From: Methylomicrobium lacus LW14
Lineage (GTDB): Bacteria > Pseudomonadota > Gammaproteobacteria > Methylococcales > Methylomonadaceae
DNA: 64,000 nt
Direction: 5' to 3'
NCBI RefSeq assembly: GCF_000527095.1
Contig: NZ_AZUN01000001.1
Location: 2,645,501-2,709,500, forward strand
Under the pieces are notes generated by a model. It saw nothing but the letters and a program-made list of their open reading frames with translations. It was not told the origin of the DNA and searched no databases. Position numbers and translations under genes: made by a program. Numbering within the stretch: position 1 is the stretch's first letter; each line of letters opens with the position of its first letter. Shown here one piece after another: positions 28,339 through 35,794 of the stretch.

Positions 28339-28418
28339 TGAAAAATAACACGCTTAATCCAAGCTAAATGAGTCTACTCGGCGCGAATGTTACAATGCCT
28401 CAAAAGATTTTTGTCGCA
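28339..28418. repeat. Three-copy dispersed repeat, copy A
   Basis: About 80 bases sharing the core CGCTTAA, TAAA, GAGTCTACTCGGCGCGAATG and TACAATGC, and the tail TTTTGTCGCA with copy B at 30871; the core also recurs at 33020. It stands between the ylqF terminator and the first orphan gene of the accessory region. It contains a -10-like TACAAT. No known element matches by eye. Confidence 0.8.
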
Positions 28419-28595
28419 CCCTATTAGTCGCTTAACTGATTGCCCTGAACAAATATTTAGGATGCGATATATTTTCGTATATAACTGAATATAAATAATT
28501 TTTTCATTTTTATGATGCATAAGGCAACTTGGTGACGCAATGTTTTACGTCATTTAGGATGTCTAATATTAGTTGGGCTAATAAAAATAACTGAA

Positions 28596-29462
28596 ATGCG
28601 ACCAGTAGATATTTTCAAAGATTATCTCAGCCAAATGGCTGAAATACAGCTTTATTACAGAACAGCAAAAAAATCTTCTAAGGATGAACTTGGAGCGCTT
28701 GCAAAATATAAAGAGCATGTAAAAAACAACCCGGAATTCGAGAAATATTCAAAGTCGCTTGATAACATTAGTTTTTTATCTGCTTTAAGCGGAGAGCATT
28801 TCTTCTACGGCTTTAAGGAAACGACAATCGACGAAAAAATCCAGAGGGTTTTGATTCATAAGAATAAACAATACCAATGGTTTTTAGCAGAAGCATACGA
28901 AAAATATGAAGATTTTTTAGAAAAAATCTACGCAAACATTGGCTATATAAATAACAATTCGTGGCCTTTGCAAGATTTTGGCAACATAACACTTAGTGAT
29001 CTGAAAAATAAAGACTACGGTTGGTTTTCAGAACGAGTGAAAGACAAAAAAGGAAAGCCAACTAGTATTCGTAATTGGCTCAGACAGAAATATCCAGAGT
29101 TATCACGCCTAGAAAAAGAAAACAAGAGAAATGCAAACTTGCATCTGTCAGTTCTTGCAATAGAGTATTTTCGCCACATCATCGTACACAACGCTGGTCG
29201 CGTTCAGGATACGAAAAAGTCCATTGAAAAAATACTTTCGGACGCAGGCGTTTTTAACAACGGAAAATACTCACAAGATGATTATAATTTTCTGGCGTTT
29301 TACTTCGCTGGTGGTGTCCTAGAAAATAACATCCTGCTACTTGAGTTTCGCATTGAAGAACTAGCTCCTATTGAGTCACACATTGATAGGCTTGACAACT
29401 TATTTAGCTACCTTTTATCAGATGCAGAGATAATTATTCATGTTCTTGAAAAAAACCTGTGA
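28596..29462 (+). CDS. Orphan cytoplasmic protein with a HEPN-like motif
   Basis: 288 residues, lysine- and asparagine-rich, clearly lower in GC than the flanking core genes. Mostly helical by composition. Near the C-terminal third it has EYFRHIIVHNAGRV, in which R193-x4-H198 fits the HEPN ribonuclease motif R-x(4-6)-H; HEPN folds occur in toxins, abortive-infection proteins and RNases. The fold itself is inferred from one motif, so it could be unrelated. A GTTGGGC at 28572-28578 lies 18 bases before the ATG and matches an attC R' box. The convincing attC at 29470 follows its stop by eight bases, as in an integron cassette. Confidence 0.75.
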   Translation: MRPVDIFKDYLSQMAEIQLYYRTAKKSSKDELGALAKYKEHVKNNPEFEKYSKSLDNISFLSALSGEHFFYGFKETTIDEKIQRVLIHKNKQYQWFLAEAYEKYEDFLEKIYANIGYINNNSWPLQDFGNITLSDLKNKDYGWFSERVKDKKGKPTSIRNWLRQKYPELSRLEKENKRNANLHLSVLAIEYFRHIIVHNAGRVQDTKKSIEKILSDAGVFNNGKYSQDDYNFLAFYFAGGVLENNILLLEFRIEELAPIESHIDRLDNLFSYLLSDAEIIIHVLEKNL

Positions 29463-29469
29463 CATCGTA

Positions 29470-29589
29470 GCCCAACAAGTCAGTCAAAGGGACTGCCCGC
29501 CGTTCCGGCTGGCAAAGTCTGTTTTTTTCACGGGTAAGCGGCTTCGCTGTAGGCAATCTCGCGGGCAGCCCCTTACCGTAACGTTATGC
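29470..29589 (+). repeat. attC recombination site 1 (integron cassette type)
   Basis: R'' box GCCCAAC (29470-29476) fits RYYYAAC exactly; R' box GTTATGC (29583-29589) is the common variant of GTTRRRY. The inner L boxes pair as GGGACTGCCCGC with GCGGGCAG-CCC, leaving one unpaired A, the extrahelical base typical of attC. Length 120 bp. The HEPN-like gene ends eight bases before it and the next gene starts four bases after it. Confidence 0.85.
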
Positions 29590-29592
29590 GCC

Positions 29593-30081
29593 ATGAGAAT
29601 CCCGCTCACTATTCTTTCGTTGATGTATTCCCTGGTCGCCGGAGCACAGAACATGACACCGCCAAAGGCTGAGTGCGAAAACCTTATGAACTCAGCCCTG
29701 CCATTTGCTGAGCAAATGCTTCAAAAGCATGGCGAATTTTTTCCTTATGGTGCCGCACTCAAAGCAACCAGTGAAATTGTAAGTTTCGCTGGTTACGACG
29801 GTCACGAACAACCGCCATCAAACGACATCATTCGCCTGTTGAAAGAGGGCTTTATTAAAGGGGCAAAGTCAGGGGAGTACAAAGCTACTGCTTTGGTTTA
29901 CGACGTGAAGATTGTGCTACCCTCCTCAGGCAAGAAGTCTGATGCCATCTCCGTGTCTCTCAATCACCGCGATAATTATTCGGTTACGGTTTTCTTCCCG
30001 TACCAGTTGTTAAATGGTCAACTTACCTTCGGTGAGGCTTTCGCGCAAAAGGGGGCGGCAGATGTGTTTCCATCCAAGTAA
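29593..30081 (+). CDS. Secreted orphan protein of a gene cassette
   Basis: 162 residues from the ATG at 29593, directly after the attC R' box; the longer frame to 29440 reads through attC and is not real. An N-terminal signal peptide (about 1-19, ending near VAGAQ) suggests export. The mature part has two mid-length alternating hydrophobic segments and SVSLNHRDNYSVTVFFPY. No family recognised. Stop three bases before attC site 2. Confidence 0.78.
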   Translation: MRIPLTILSLMYSLVAGAQNMTPPKAECENLMNSALPFAEQMLQKHGEFFPYGAALKATSEIVSFAGYDGHEQPPSNDIIRLLKEGFIKGAKSGEYKATALVYDVKIVLPSSGKKSDAISVSLNHRDNYSVTVFFPYQLLNGQLTFGEAFAQKGAADVFPSK

Positions 30082-30083
30082 GC

Positions 30084-30153
30084 GCATAACCAGTCGTTCC
30101 AGCGGACCGACAAAAGCTGCGCTTTTGCGTCCCGCTGAACTCAAACGTTAGGC
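30084..30153 (+). repeat. attC recombination site 2
   Basis: R'' GCATAAC (30084-30090) and R' GTTAGGC (30147-30153). L boxes GTTCCAGCGG-AC and GT-CCGCTGAAC pair with extrahelical bases; the centre forms AAAAGC/GCTTTT. Length 70 bp, in the usual size class. It separates the secreted orphan from the DUF4304 gene. Confidence 0.93.
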
Positions 30154-30159
30154 GCCATC

Positions 30160-30561
30160 ATGACCACTGACTCACAAGCGATGAAAGCTGCGCTCAAAAA
30201 CATTGTCATTCCTGTTCTTCGCACCAATGGGTTTAAAGGGTCGCTCCCGCATTTCCGCAGAATGCTCACTGACAGAGTTGACTTACTTACCTTCCAATTT
30301 GATAAATGGGGCGGTGGTTTCATAATCGAGATTTCAAATTGCCCCATCTCTGGGCATACAACCTCTTGGGGCAAACACATTCCACCAAATAAAGTAACAG
30401 CCCACGATCTCAATCCAAATCAACGAATGCGCCTCCGACCACTCCCAGGTTCAGGTACGGACGCTTGGTTTAGATTTGAAAGTGAAGCATATTCTGAGGT
30501 AGCTAATTCTGTTCTTCCTCATATCAAGGCGGCTGAAGACTGGTGGCAGAATGGTGCCTAA
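30160..30561 (+). CDS. DUF4304 domain-containing cassette protein
   Basis: 133 residues, starting six bases after the attC R' box. It matches my recollection of the DUF4304 pattern: ALKNIVIPVLRTNGFKGSLPHFRR, then FQFDKWGGGFIIEISNCP and a tryptophan-rich end. DUF4304 proteins are often found on integron cassettes and in polymorphic toxin loci, possibly as immunity-like proteins, but no function is proven. Its stop lies within attC site 3, as is usual for cassette genes. Confidence 0.82.
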   Translation: MTTDSQAMKAALKNIVIPVLRTNGFKGSLPHFRRMLTDRVDLLTFQFDKWGGGFIIEISNCPISGHTTSWGKHIPPNKVTAHDLNPNQRMRLRPLPGSGTDAWFRFESEAYSEVANSVLPHIKAAEDWWQNGA

Positions 30562-30618
30562 CGAATAAGGTTAGATTGTGTGAGCGAAGCGAACCACAAT
30601 CTGAACCGGTTGTTGGAC
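30556..30618 (+). repeat. attC recombination site 3
   Basis: R'' GCCTAAC (30556-30562) and R' GTTGGAC (30612-30618) both fit the consensus perfectly. The arm AGATTGTG pairs with CACAATCT, preceded by AAGGTT/AACCGGTT with one extrahelical base; the loop contains GCGAAGCGAA. Length 63 bp, the classic attC size. Best-formed attC of the window. Confidence 0.95.
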
Positions 30619-30700
30619 GAGCCCGGTGGTGGAAGGCAGACTTTATTATAAGAAAATAGCTTTTCGGATGTCGCGGGTCGCTGTAGCTTGTCGAAAGCGA

Positions 30701-30862
30701 GTAGCCCGGATGCAGCGCAGCGGAATCCGGGAGCTGCACAGACGCAAACTGTGCTGTTCATGTGATTTTCCATCGACATAATCATGACACTCGATTGGAA
30801 CTAAAAAATTAGGCATCGGCAAAGGCCTATCCCGGATTCCGCTGCGCTGCATCCGGGCTACT
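30701..30862. repeat. Inverted REP pair
   Basis: GTAGCCCGGATGCAGCGCAG... (30701-30732) and its reverse complement (30830-30862) flank 97 bases. The unit GTAGCCCGGATGCAG/GGAATCCGGG is a REP sequence type frequent in Gammaproteobacteria and usually spread by RAYT transposases. The pair sits inside the cassette of the deaminase-like gene. Confidence 0.85.
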
Positions 30863-30870
30863 TGCTAACA

Positions 30871-30951
30871 TGCAAAATAAACCGCTTAACCCAGGATAAA
30901 GGAGTCTACTCGGCGCGAATGCTACAATGCTTAAAATTGAGTTTTGTCGCA
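30871..30951. repeat. Three-copy dispersed repeat, copy B
   Basis: Closest to copy A: they share GAGTCTACTCGGCGCGAATG, TACAATGC and TTTTGTCGCA in register with scattered differences. It ends 69 bases before the ATG of the deaminase-like gene, so it may carry its promoter (TACAAT as -10). Confidence 0.8.
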
Positions 30952-31020
30952 GCCCAGCTAGCCGCAAAACCGGGCGCTCATTGAATGCAATTTATCCTCT
31001 ATTACGACTAGGAGAGCAGA

Positions 31021-31458
31021 ATGGCAAAAGCAAAAATCTTCTTCAGGTTCGATGGTGCCGGGAACGCTTGGCAGGGTCCGTTTGGTGAGGGCTCGAGCGT
31101 TGGCGCAGACAACAACACAGCCCAGAGTCACGCGGAACGGCAAGCTTGGAGGGAGGCCCAGAAGAAGCTTCAGGGGTGGTATGACACCCACCGCACTGGC
31201 TTTGCGGGCCAAGGGGTAGAGGTAAAGATTTGGGTTGACAACATCGTCTGCCCACAGTGCCAGCTATGGATGATCGCTGGGGTCCTACGAAACCTCGCGG
31301 CGTTTGAGTTCAAGCCGAAACTCATCGTCGAAGTCAAAAACATGGGAGGGACGCGGACGACCCAAGCTATCACGCGCAACTATGTTTGGCCGGTGGATAT
31401 TGGCCACCACGGCTTCGAGAAGTTCGAAGCGCTCAAGGGGCTCGACATGAACGACTGA
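31021..31458 (+). CDS. Stand-alone deaminase-like protein (HAE + CPQC zinc motifs)
   Basis: 145 residues with a good AGGAGA ribosome site. It has the two hallmarks of the cytidine deaminase-like fold: HAE at residues 37-39 (in SHAERQAWREA) and C77-P-Q-C80 (in DNIVCPQCQLWM). H37, C77 and C80 would bind zinc and E39 would be the proton shuttle. A 38-residue gap between the motifs and the surrounding beta strands fit the fold. The small size and lack of nucleotide-salvage neighbours resemble the deaminase domains of polymorphic toxins or of defence loci rather than Cdd or TadA. No signal peptide. It is carried between attC 3 and attC 4. Substrate unknown. Confidence 0.8.
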   Translation: MAKAKIFFRFDGAGNAWQGPFGEGSSVGADNNTAQSHAERQAWREAQKKLQGWYDTHRTGFAGQGVEVKIWVDNIVCPQCQLWMIAGVLRNLAAFEFKPKLIVEVKNMGGTRTTQAITRNYVWPVDIGHHGFEKFEALKGLDMND

Positions 31459-31495
31459 TCCGGATTGACATATCGAGAGTGCGGCCGAACCCCTC

Positions 31496-31559
31496 GTCCA
31501 ACCGGACAAATATCGGCTGGCTACGCCCCCTTTTTTGCCGGTTGACTTCAACGTTGAGC
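31496..31559 (+). repeat. attC recombination site 4 (weaker arms)
   Basis: R'' GTCCAAC (31496-31502) and R' GTTGAGC (31553-31559) both fit the box consensus. Inner arms pair only partly (CAA..CGGC with GCCGGTTG). Length 64 bp, and it lies exactly between the deaminase-like stop and the DUF4431 start, which supports the call. Confidence 0.75.
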
Positions 31560-31562
31560 ATC

Positions 31563-31982
31563 ATGAAACTATCCACCGTTCTATTGCTGTTGGTCGGTAC
31601 TTCAGCACATGCTACTGAGTGCCTTACCTATTTCAATCCGGTCACCCTTCAAGGCGTGCTCGGTCGGCACACTTTTCCCGAACAGCCGAATTACGAAAGC
31701 ATCGCTAAAGGCGATGCCAAGGCAATCTATTTCTTTGTCTCGCCCAACAAAACCTTTTGTGTCGCGGAAGGCAGAAACACCGACGGCCTTGAGCCTGCGG
31801 AGCCGCAAGTCAGTCAAGTTCAACTCGTATTCCCTGACGGAACCATTTCGTATCAACGATTGCGACCATATCTAGGCAAAGAGGTTGTTTGTCGTGGCAG
31901 TTTCTTCCATGCAATTACCGAGCATCATCATTCGCCTGTGCTCTTGGACGGCGCCAAATGCCGTCCAACCAATTTTTCCTGA
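31563..31982 (+). CDS. DUF4431-type secreted cassette protein
   Basis: 139 residues starting three bases after the attC R' box; the frame beginning at 31386 reads through attC and is discarded. Signal peptide MKLSTVLLLLVGTSAHA, then ATECLTYFNPVTLQGVLGRHTF and the end LGKEVVCRGSFFHAITEHHHSPVLL, which match the DUF4431 pattern as I remember it. The conserved cysteines may form disulfides in the periplasm. DUF4431 genes are common on cassettes; function unknown. No clean attC follows it. Confidence 0.85.
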   Translation: MKLSTVLLLLVGTSAHATECLTYFNPVTLQGVLGRHTFPEQPNYESIAKGDAKAIYFFVSPNKTFCVAEGRNTDGLEPAEPQVSQVQLVFPDGTISYQRLRPYLGKEVVCRGSFFHAITEHHHSPVLLDGAKCRPTNFS

Positions 31983-32148
31983 TTTCGGCTATTTGCTCGG
32001 CATGATCTTTACGCTCGGTTCGTCTGAGTTTGTCAGGGCCGTAAGAGGCGCTGCGGCACGAAGCGCATCAATCGCGAGCGATGCTTGAGTGTAAGAAACC
32101 ATTTTGATACTGTGCAGCTGTAACTCACATAACTCACGGAGTTTTATT

Positions 32149-32427
32149 ATGGCTGGCACAATTACCGCTTTCCTCATCACCTACTGGTTTTACAAAAGCG
32201 CCGAAGCGACCGGCAAGAACCCGTTATTTTCCGCCGGATTGGGTTTTCTGTCCTATTTGATTCCCTGCATAGTCTGGACCCTAACCGTAACCCCAGGCCT
32301 GCGTGATGCAGTCGAACATAATCCCGGCACCCTGTCCGGCTTGTTTGTCAATTACGCTTATATCCTGGTGGGCGCCGTCTGCGCCATCGGGTTTAAATTC
32401 TTGCATTTCAAACAGGCTAAATCGTAA
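32149..32427 (+). CDS. Small membrane protein of unknown function
   Basis: 92 residues from the ATG at 32149, which has ACGGAG nine bases upstream; the longer frame to 32104 is less likely. Three hydrophobic stretches (about 4-17, 28-50 and 66-86). Sequence features: TYWFYKSAEATGKNPLFSAG. Not recognised. Its higher GC suggests it may not be of cassette origin. Confidence 0.7.
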   Translation: MAGTITAFLITYWFYKSAEATGKNPLFSAGLGFLSYLIPCIVWTLTVTPGLRDAVEHNPGTLSGLFVNYAYILVGAVCAIGFKFLHFKQAKS

Positions 32428-32555
32428 AAGCCAGGTAGCCTCGATAAAAGGGTAACGGAATCGAGAGGCTCATGCCCCACCACCCTCGATTCCTGTGTCA
32501 CAGAATGTACCAACGGCAGGAGCCGCAACAGCGAAAGTTGCGTGAAGCAATGCGT

Positions 32556-32819
32556 TTAATCCCGAAATTCCCGGCGTTTAAATGAAAACTCCGGCACCGG
32601 CTCAAGATGTAAACTTAATTGTAGGCCATTATTTTTGCCTGCCCCACGTCCGCCATCATCGTTATTCATAATACAGAAGCAAATAAATTTACTCAGCCGT
32701 TCTTTTGCTTCTTCTTTGCTGCGATAAGGGCCAAAGTTGCCTTCCCTTGCCAAAAAGAACCATTCCATTATTCCCGTAGTAGGATTACGTTGAGTGTAAA
32801 CCCTTTCCGCATAAAACAT
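32556..32819 (-). CDS. DUF6316-like small protein
   Basis: 87 residues. The core EWFFLAREGNFGPYRSKEEA is the pattern of small gammaproteobacterial proteins annotated DUF6316 (aromatic strand, REG, GP-S-EA). It starts MFYAERVYTQRNP. Cytoplasmic, unknown role. Ribosome site AGGAAAGGT lies about 10 bases upstream. It is the only minus-strand gene of the accessory region. Confidence 0.72.
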   Translation of the reverse strand: MFYAERVYTQRNPTTGIMEWFFLAREGNFGPYRSKEEAKERLSKFICFCIMNNDDGGRGAGKNNGLQLSLHLEPVPEFSFKRREFRD

Positions 32820-33019
32820 TTGAGAGACCTTTCCTCAGAAAATCAGTGTTTGCTAATGATAGCAAACAATTTGATTTTTGCTAGGTAGATCACAAAATTA
32901 GTCAGCCACCTTAGTATAAATACTATATTATAAAAAGTTTTTCACCATTTTCCTAAGCCCAGCTCTGCACAATAACGGCCGCTCAAACAAACGGTGCGCG
33001 ATGCGCACCATGACTGACC

Positions 33020-33079
33020 TGTAAAATAAAACGTTTAATTCAAGCTAAATGAGTCAACTCTGCTTGAATGTTATCATGC
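33020..33079. repeat. Three-copy dispersed repeat, copy C (divergent)
   Basis: Shares AAAATAAA, CG.TTAA, CAAGCTAAATGAGTC and GAATGTTA.CATGC with copies A and B, but loses the TTTTGTCGCA tail. An ATG inside it (33049) opens a 77-codon frame that begins with a signal-peptide-like segment. Confidence 0.72.
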
Positions 33080-33282
33080 ATCTGCTTGTCGGTTGCGTAA
33101 TAGGACTATCGCAACTGCCTACAGCCTATGCGGAAACCTCCCCGTTTCAGGATATGTCGAAATTTCTGGAATCACCGGTGCCCGAGCCAACTGAAATTTT
33201 TATATTCCAGCCACGTTTTGGAAATTATGAAAACTTTATTATCCGTCCTGCTTTTTACGTTCTGCGCTTCGGCTTGCGCTGA
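33049..33282 (+). CDS. Possible truncated secreted peptide, low support
   Basis: 77 codons starting inside repeat copy C. Residues 10-28 look like a signal peptide (MHLLVGCVIGLSQLPTAYA) followed by ETSPFQDMSKFLESPVPEP. It overlaps the start of the next gene by 56 bases in another frame and has no clear ribosome site. It may be the remnant of a gene cut by the arrival of the following cassette. Confidence 0.3.
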   Translation: MSQLCLNVIMHLLVGCVIGLSQLPTAYAETSPFQDMSKFLESPVPEPTEIFIFQPRFGNYENFIIRPAFYVLRFGLR

Positions 33283-33772
33283 AACGCCCCAGATGGAGTT
33301 CGTTACACAGGTTCTCGAACCCACGGGAGGGAAAATTCTACGTCCAAAAGACTGGTTCTATGCTGAGGGACATCGAGGCCCCGCGTACAGATGGACGCTC
33401 TCCCGTGAAGACACCTCAGGGAGTAAGCCATATACCACGGGTGTTCGCATCCAGGCATTCGTTGACGTCAAACAAGGCACTGGCAAAACGGCAAAGCAAT
33501 TCATACTCGATTTTCTTGCGACGAAGAAAAATGAAGCCACGATCGTCAACTCTTGCAATGAATCGAACCAGGGGCTTTTCACACACACATGCCTAGAAAC
33601 CGAAGAAGGCCCTTACCATATTCTCTACTCGCTATTTTGGGGGCGTAGCGGAACGGACATTGCGGTTGTTTCAATTTCGGGCACAACAAAAGAGTTATGG
33701 GCAATCTACTCACCGATATTCGACAAGATGAGCGCCTTTGGACTCATTGATATGGGACGTTTCGTAAAATGA
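33227..33772 (+). CDS. Secreted orphan protein
   Basis: 181 residues from the ATG at 33227. It has a clean signal peptide (MKTLLSVLLFTFCASACA) followed by a mature domain of about 160 residues: PKDWFYAEGHRGPAYRWTLS and TGVRIQAFVDVKQGTGKTA. No family recognised. The frame extends to 33128 but those residues do not look real. A degenerate attC half-site follows directly, so this is probably another cassette gene. Confidence 0.75.
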   Translation: MKTLLSVLLFTFCASACAETPQMEFVTQVLEPTGGKILRPKDWFYAEGHRGPAYRWTLSREDTSGSKPYTTGVRIQAFVDVKQGTGKTAKQFILDFLATKKNEATIVNSCNESNQGLFTHTCLETEEGPYHILYSLFWGRSGTDIAVVSISGTTKELWAIYSPIFDKMSAFGLIDMGRFVK

Positions 33773-33773
33773 A

Positions 33774-33824
33774 TAAAATACCCAGCTCCGCCTTGCAGCG
33801 GACCGCCTGAATTTTACGTTAGGC
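33774..33824 (+). repeat. Degenerate attC-like site 5
   Basis: Perfect R' box GTTAGGC (33818-33824) with arms AAAAT/ATTTT and TCCGC/GCGGA folding back, but the R'' box expected near 33774 is not recognisable. Probably an eroded attC. Confidence 0.5.
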
Positions 33825-34629
33825 GTTCTTGATTGTTTCAAAATAGTGGAGACCAGAACCCACTTGAAGCAGCGAAGAACCGTACCGAACTCGACAGAAG
33901 CATCATTTCGGTGTCGGCAGCGTAAGATGCGTGGTTTATTGCGGAAGGACAGACAGGAGTCTGCACCCCATCCTATGCCTCTTCGTTTCTGGAAAAGATG
34001 AATGGTCTGAAAAATCTACAAGATAGCAGATCAACCGGGAGCGCCCGTTTGTGTTTCAGCCGAGATGGAGGTATTGACAGGATTTAGTATAAAAATCATT
34101 GAACTGCTTCCAATGCAATGTTACAGCAAAGGCCTGACAACACTAAGTAATTGATATTTCGCATATAAACCACACTTATTGTAATTTTATCCTTTCAAGC
34201 AAATGGGTTATTAATTCGAAATTTTTTAGTTCATATAGGTAATTGTACTAATAGTTTTTAGGTTGCCCATGTGATCAAATAACCCCTAACGAGAACTTCT
34301 TAAGCTGGTCGTAATAAACTGTAAGGGTATTTTTTATTGCATCATCTGTGCTGTGCACATGACCGATTCAGATATGAATGCCGGAAATCTTTTTGTTAGG
34401 CACTTATTCCTTACCTACCATAGCTTATCATTCTATTGTGGCTTAAAAAATAGGGAGGAGAGTCTCGTTTGCTTAGACGCCTAGCAACAGGCTCATGGGC
34501 ATTGTTTTTAAACACAATGCCTGAATACACAGTGACAAAACTTGTATATAGCCTGACTTGTTGTTAAGCGCTTTAGGCTATGCAGCTGCAAAAGTTTTTA
34601 TATACTTTACAAACTGAGAGGATCTTTTT
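33825..34629. other. Non-coding right border of the accessory region
   Basis: About 800 AT-rich bases without a supported gene. A CCCTAAC (34285) to GTTAGGC (34396) pair, about 118 bases, resembles the ends of an eroded attC but the arms pair poorly. I see no integrase, transposase or promoter that I would defend. Confidence 0.5.
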
Positions 34630-35367
34630 ATGAAAAAGAAAACATTGGTATCATCTTTGATCATGGCAACCGCTATTGGCATGAGCGCGAACGCCTCAGC
34701 AGCAGCCACAGTACCACCACCCGGCTCATTGAATGACACATGGTTTGAAACGCAGATAAAACAAACCTTGCCAAAGGTTATTGACAAAAAGGATTCTGAA
34801 AATCCCTCATCTTGGGTCACTGTCAAAAACTTCAAAGTCGATACCGGCAAAAAAACTTGCTATACCCACTTAATCGATAATAATCCTGCCCCCCCTGCTC
34901 CTGCTACTCCTGATTATCTCGTAGAGGTTTATTGCTTTGTTAACTCCGCGTGGACACACCAGTCCACCGCCGACAGAGTTTTTGACATGGCCGATGGCAA
35001 CGTTGGGCAAGATGCGGTTTTTCTGGAAATGCCGGCAGTAGGTTCTGATTTAACCAAGCCTGAATTTCATGCCGTAAGCTTTGCCGGCACATTGATACTG
35101 CAACCCAAGATAGCTAGTAAAGGAGGTTTATCAAGTGTTAAGACCTTAACGACAAAGCAAGGCTTGACGGATTATCACGAGAACGTGACCCTGTTAGGTG
35201 CTGAAGTAATTGAAGGCCAAGATCACACCAACTTGAAATTCGCATGGGTCAAGGACCCTACGAAAATTCCAACCGCAAATGATTTGTTCGCTTGCGCACA
35301 GAGTTGGGAACAAAATACTAACCGGAAACTTGGTTGCATTGATCCCTTGAAACCTGCGCCACAGTAG
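34630..35367 (+). CDS. Exported orphan protein with a proline-rich insert
   Basis: 245 residues. Signal peptide MKKKTLVSSLIMATAIGMSANASA. The mature protein contains four cysteines (KKTCYTH, VEVYCFVN, LFACAQ and KLGCID) that could form two disulfides, and a short linker NPAPPAPATPD. No family recognised. GAGAGGAT precedes the ATG. A perfect 13-bp palindrome terminator follows. Confidence 0.78.
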   Translation: MKKKTLVSSLIMATAIGMSANASAAATVPPPGSLNDTWFETQIKQTLPKVIDKKDSENPSSWVTVKNFKVDTGKKTCYTHLIDNNPAPPAPATPDYLVEVYCFVNSAWTHQSTADRVFDMADGNVGQDAVFLEMPAVGSDLTKPEFHAVSFAGTLILQPKIASKGGLSSVKTLTTKQGLTDYHENVTLLGAEVIEGQDHTNLKFAWVKDPTKIPTANDLFACAQSWEQNTNRKLGCIDPLKPAPQ

Positions 35368-35446
35368 AACTAAGTTCACGTTGTAATAACTAGGTTGCCT
35401 AGTATTAGGATTCGACGCCTAATTAAGGCGAGCATGATGCTGTTTT

Positions 35447-35477
35447 AATTAAGGCTGCCTTAGGCAGCCTTAATTTT
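35447..35477 (+). terminator. Terminator after the exported orphan gene
   Basis: AATTAAGGCTGCC-TTA-GGCAGCCTTAATT followed by TT: 13-bp perfect stem, 3-base loop. The remaining gap to 35794 (about 300 bases) shows no further feature. Confidence 0.8.
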
Positions 35478-35794
35478 ACCTGCCGACTTTGATTATCGCT
35501 TACCTCTCTAATGCAGTTAGGGTTATCTCAAATATCGACGCATTTCAAATGCAAACAAGCTAATGAAGCTGTTTCCTCAACGGCGGCAGGTTAACGAATT
35601 CATGTTCAAAGCACTGTTGCCCGGGAGATCGGTCAACTCACAACAAGGGCGCCTGGAAGGCCCCCTGCGGAATCGATCAATATCACCGTCATAAAGCCCT
35701 CGATTCTTGTTGGGGCACTTGAACTCGACAGCAATGTTAGAGTCGTATAAGTTGATTTTTCATTCCGGCACTTCCAATCTGAGGTAGAACGGCT

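Larger units (their letters stand above)
30619..31020. other. Cassette leader with REP pair and repeat copy B, no gene
   Basis: About 400 bases between attC 3 and the deaminase-like gene, unusually long for a cassette leader. It holds two inverted copies of a 32-33-bp REP sequence and copy B of the three-copy repeat. No coding frame with a domain is seen. Confidence 0.7.

Noticed and set aside
28430..28578. Possible attC upstream of the HEPN-like gene (GCTTAAC ... GTTGGGC)
   Set aside because: R boxes fit but the arms do not pair and length is 149 bases; only the R' box is noted.
31961..32100. attC after the DUF4431 gene
   Set aside because: A GTCCAAC box is present at the gene end but no matching R' or arms follow.
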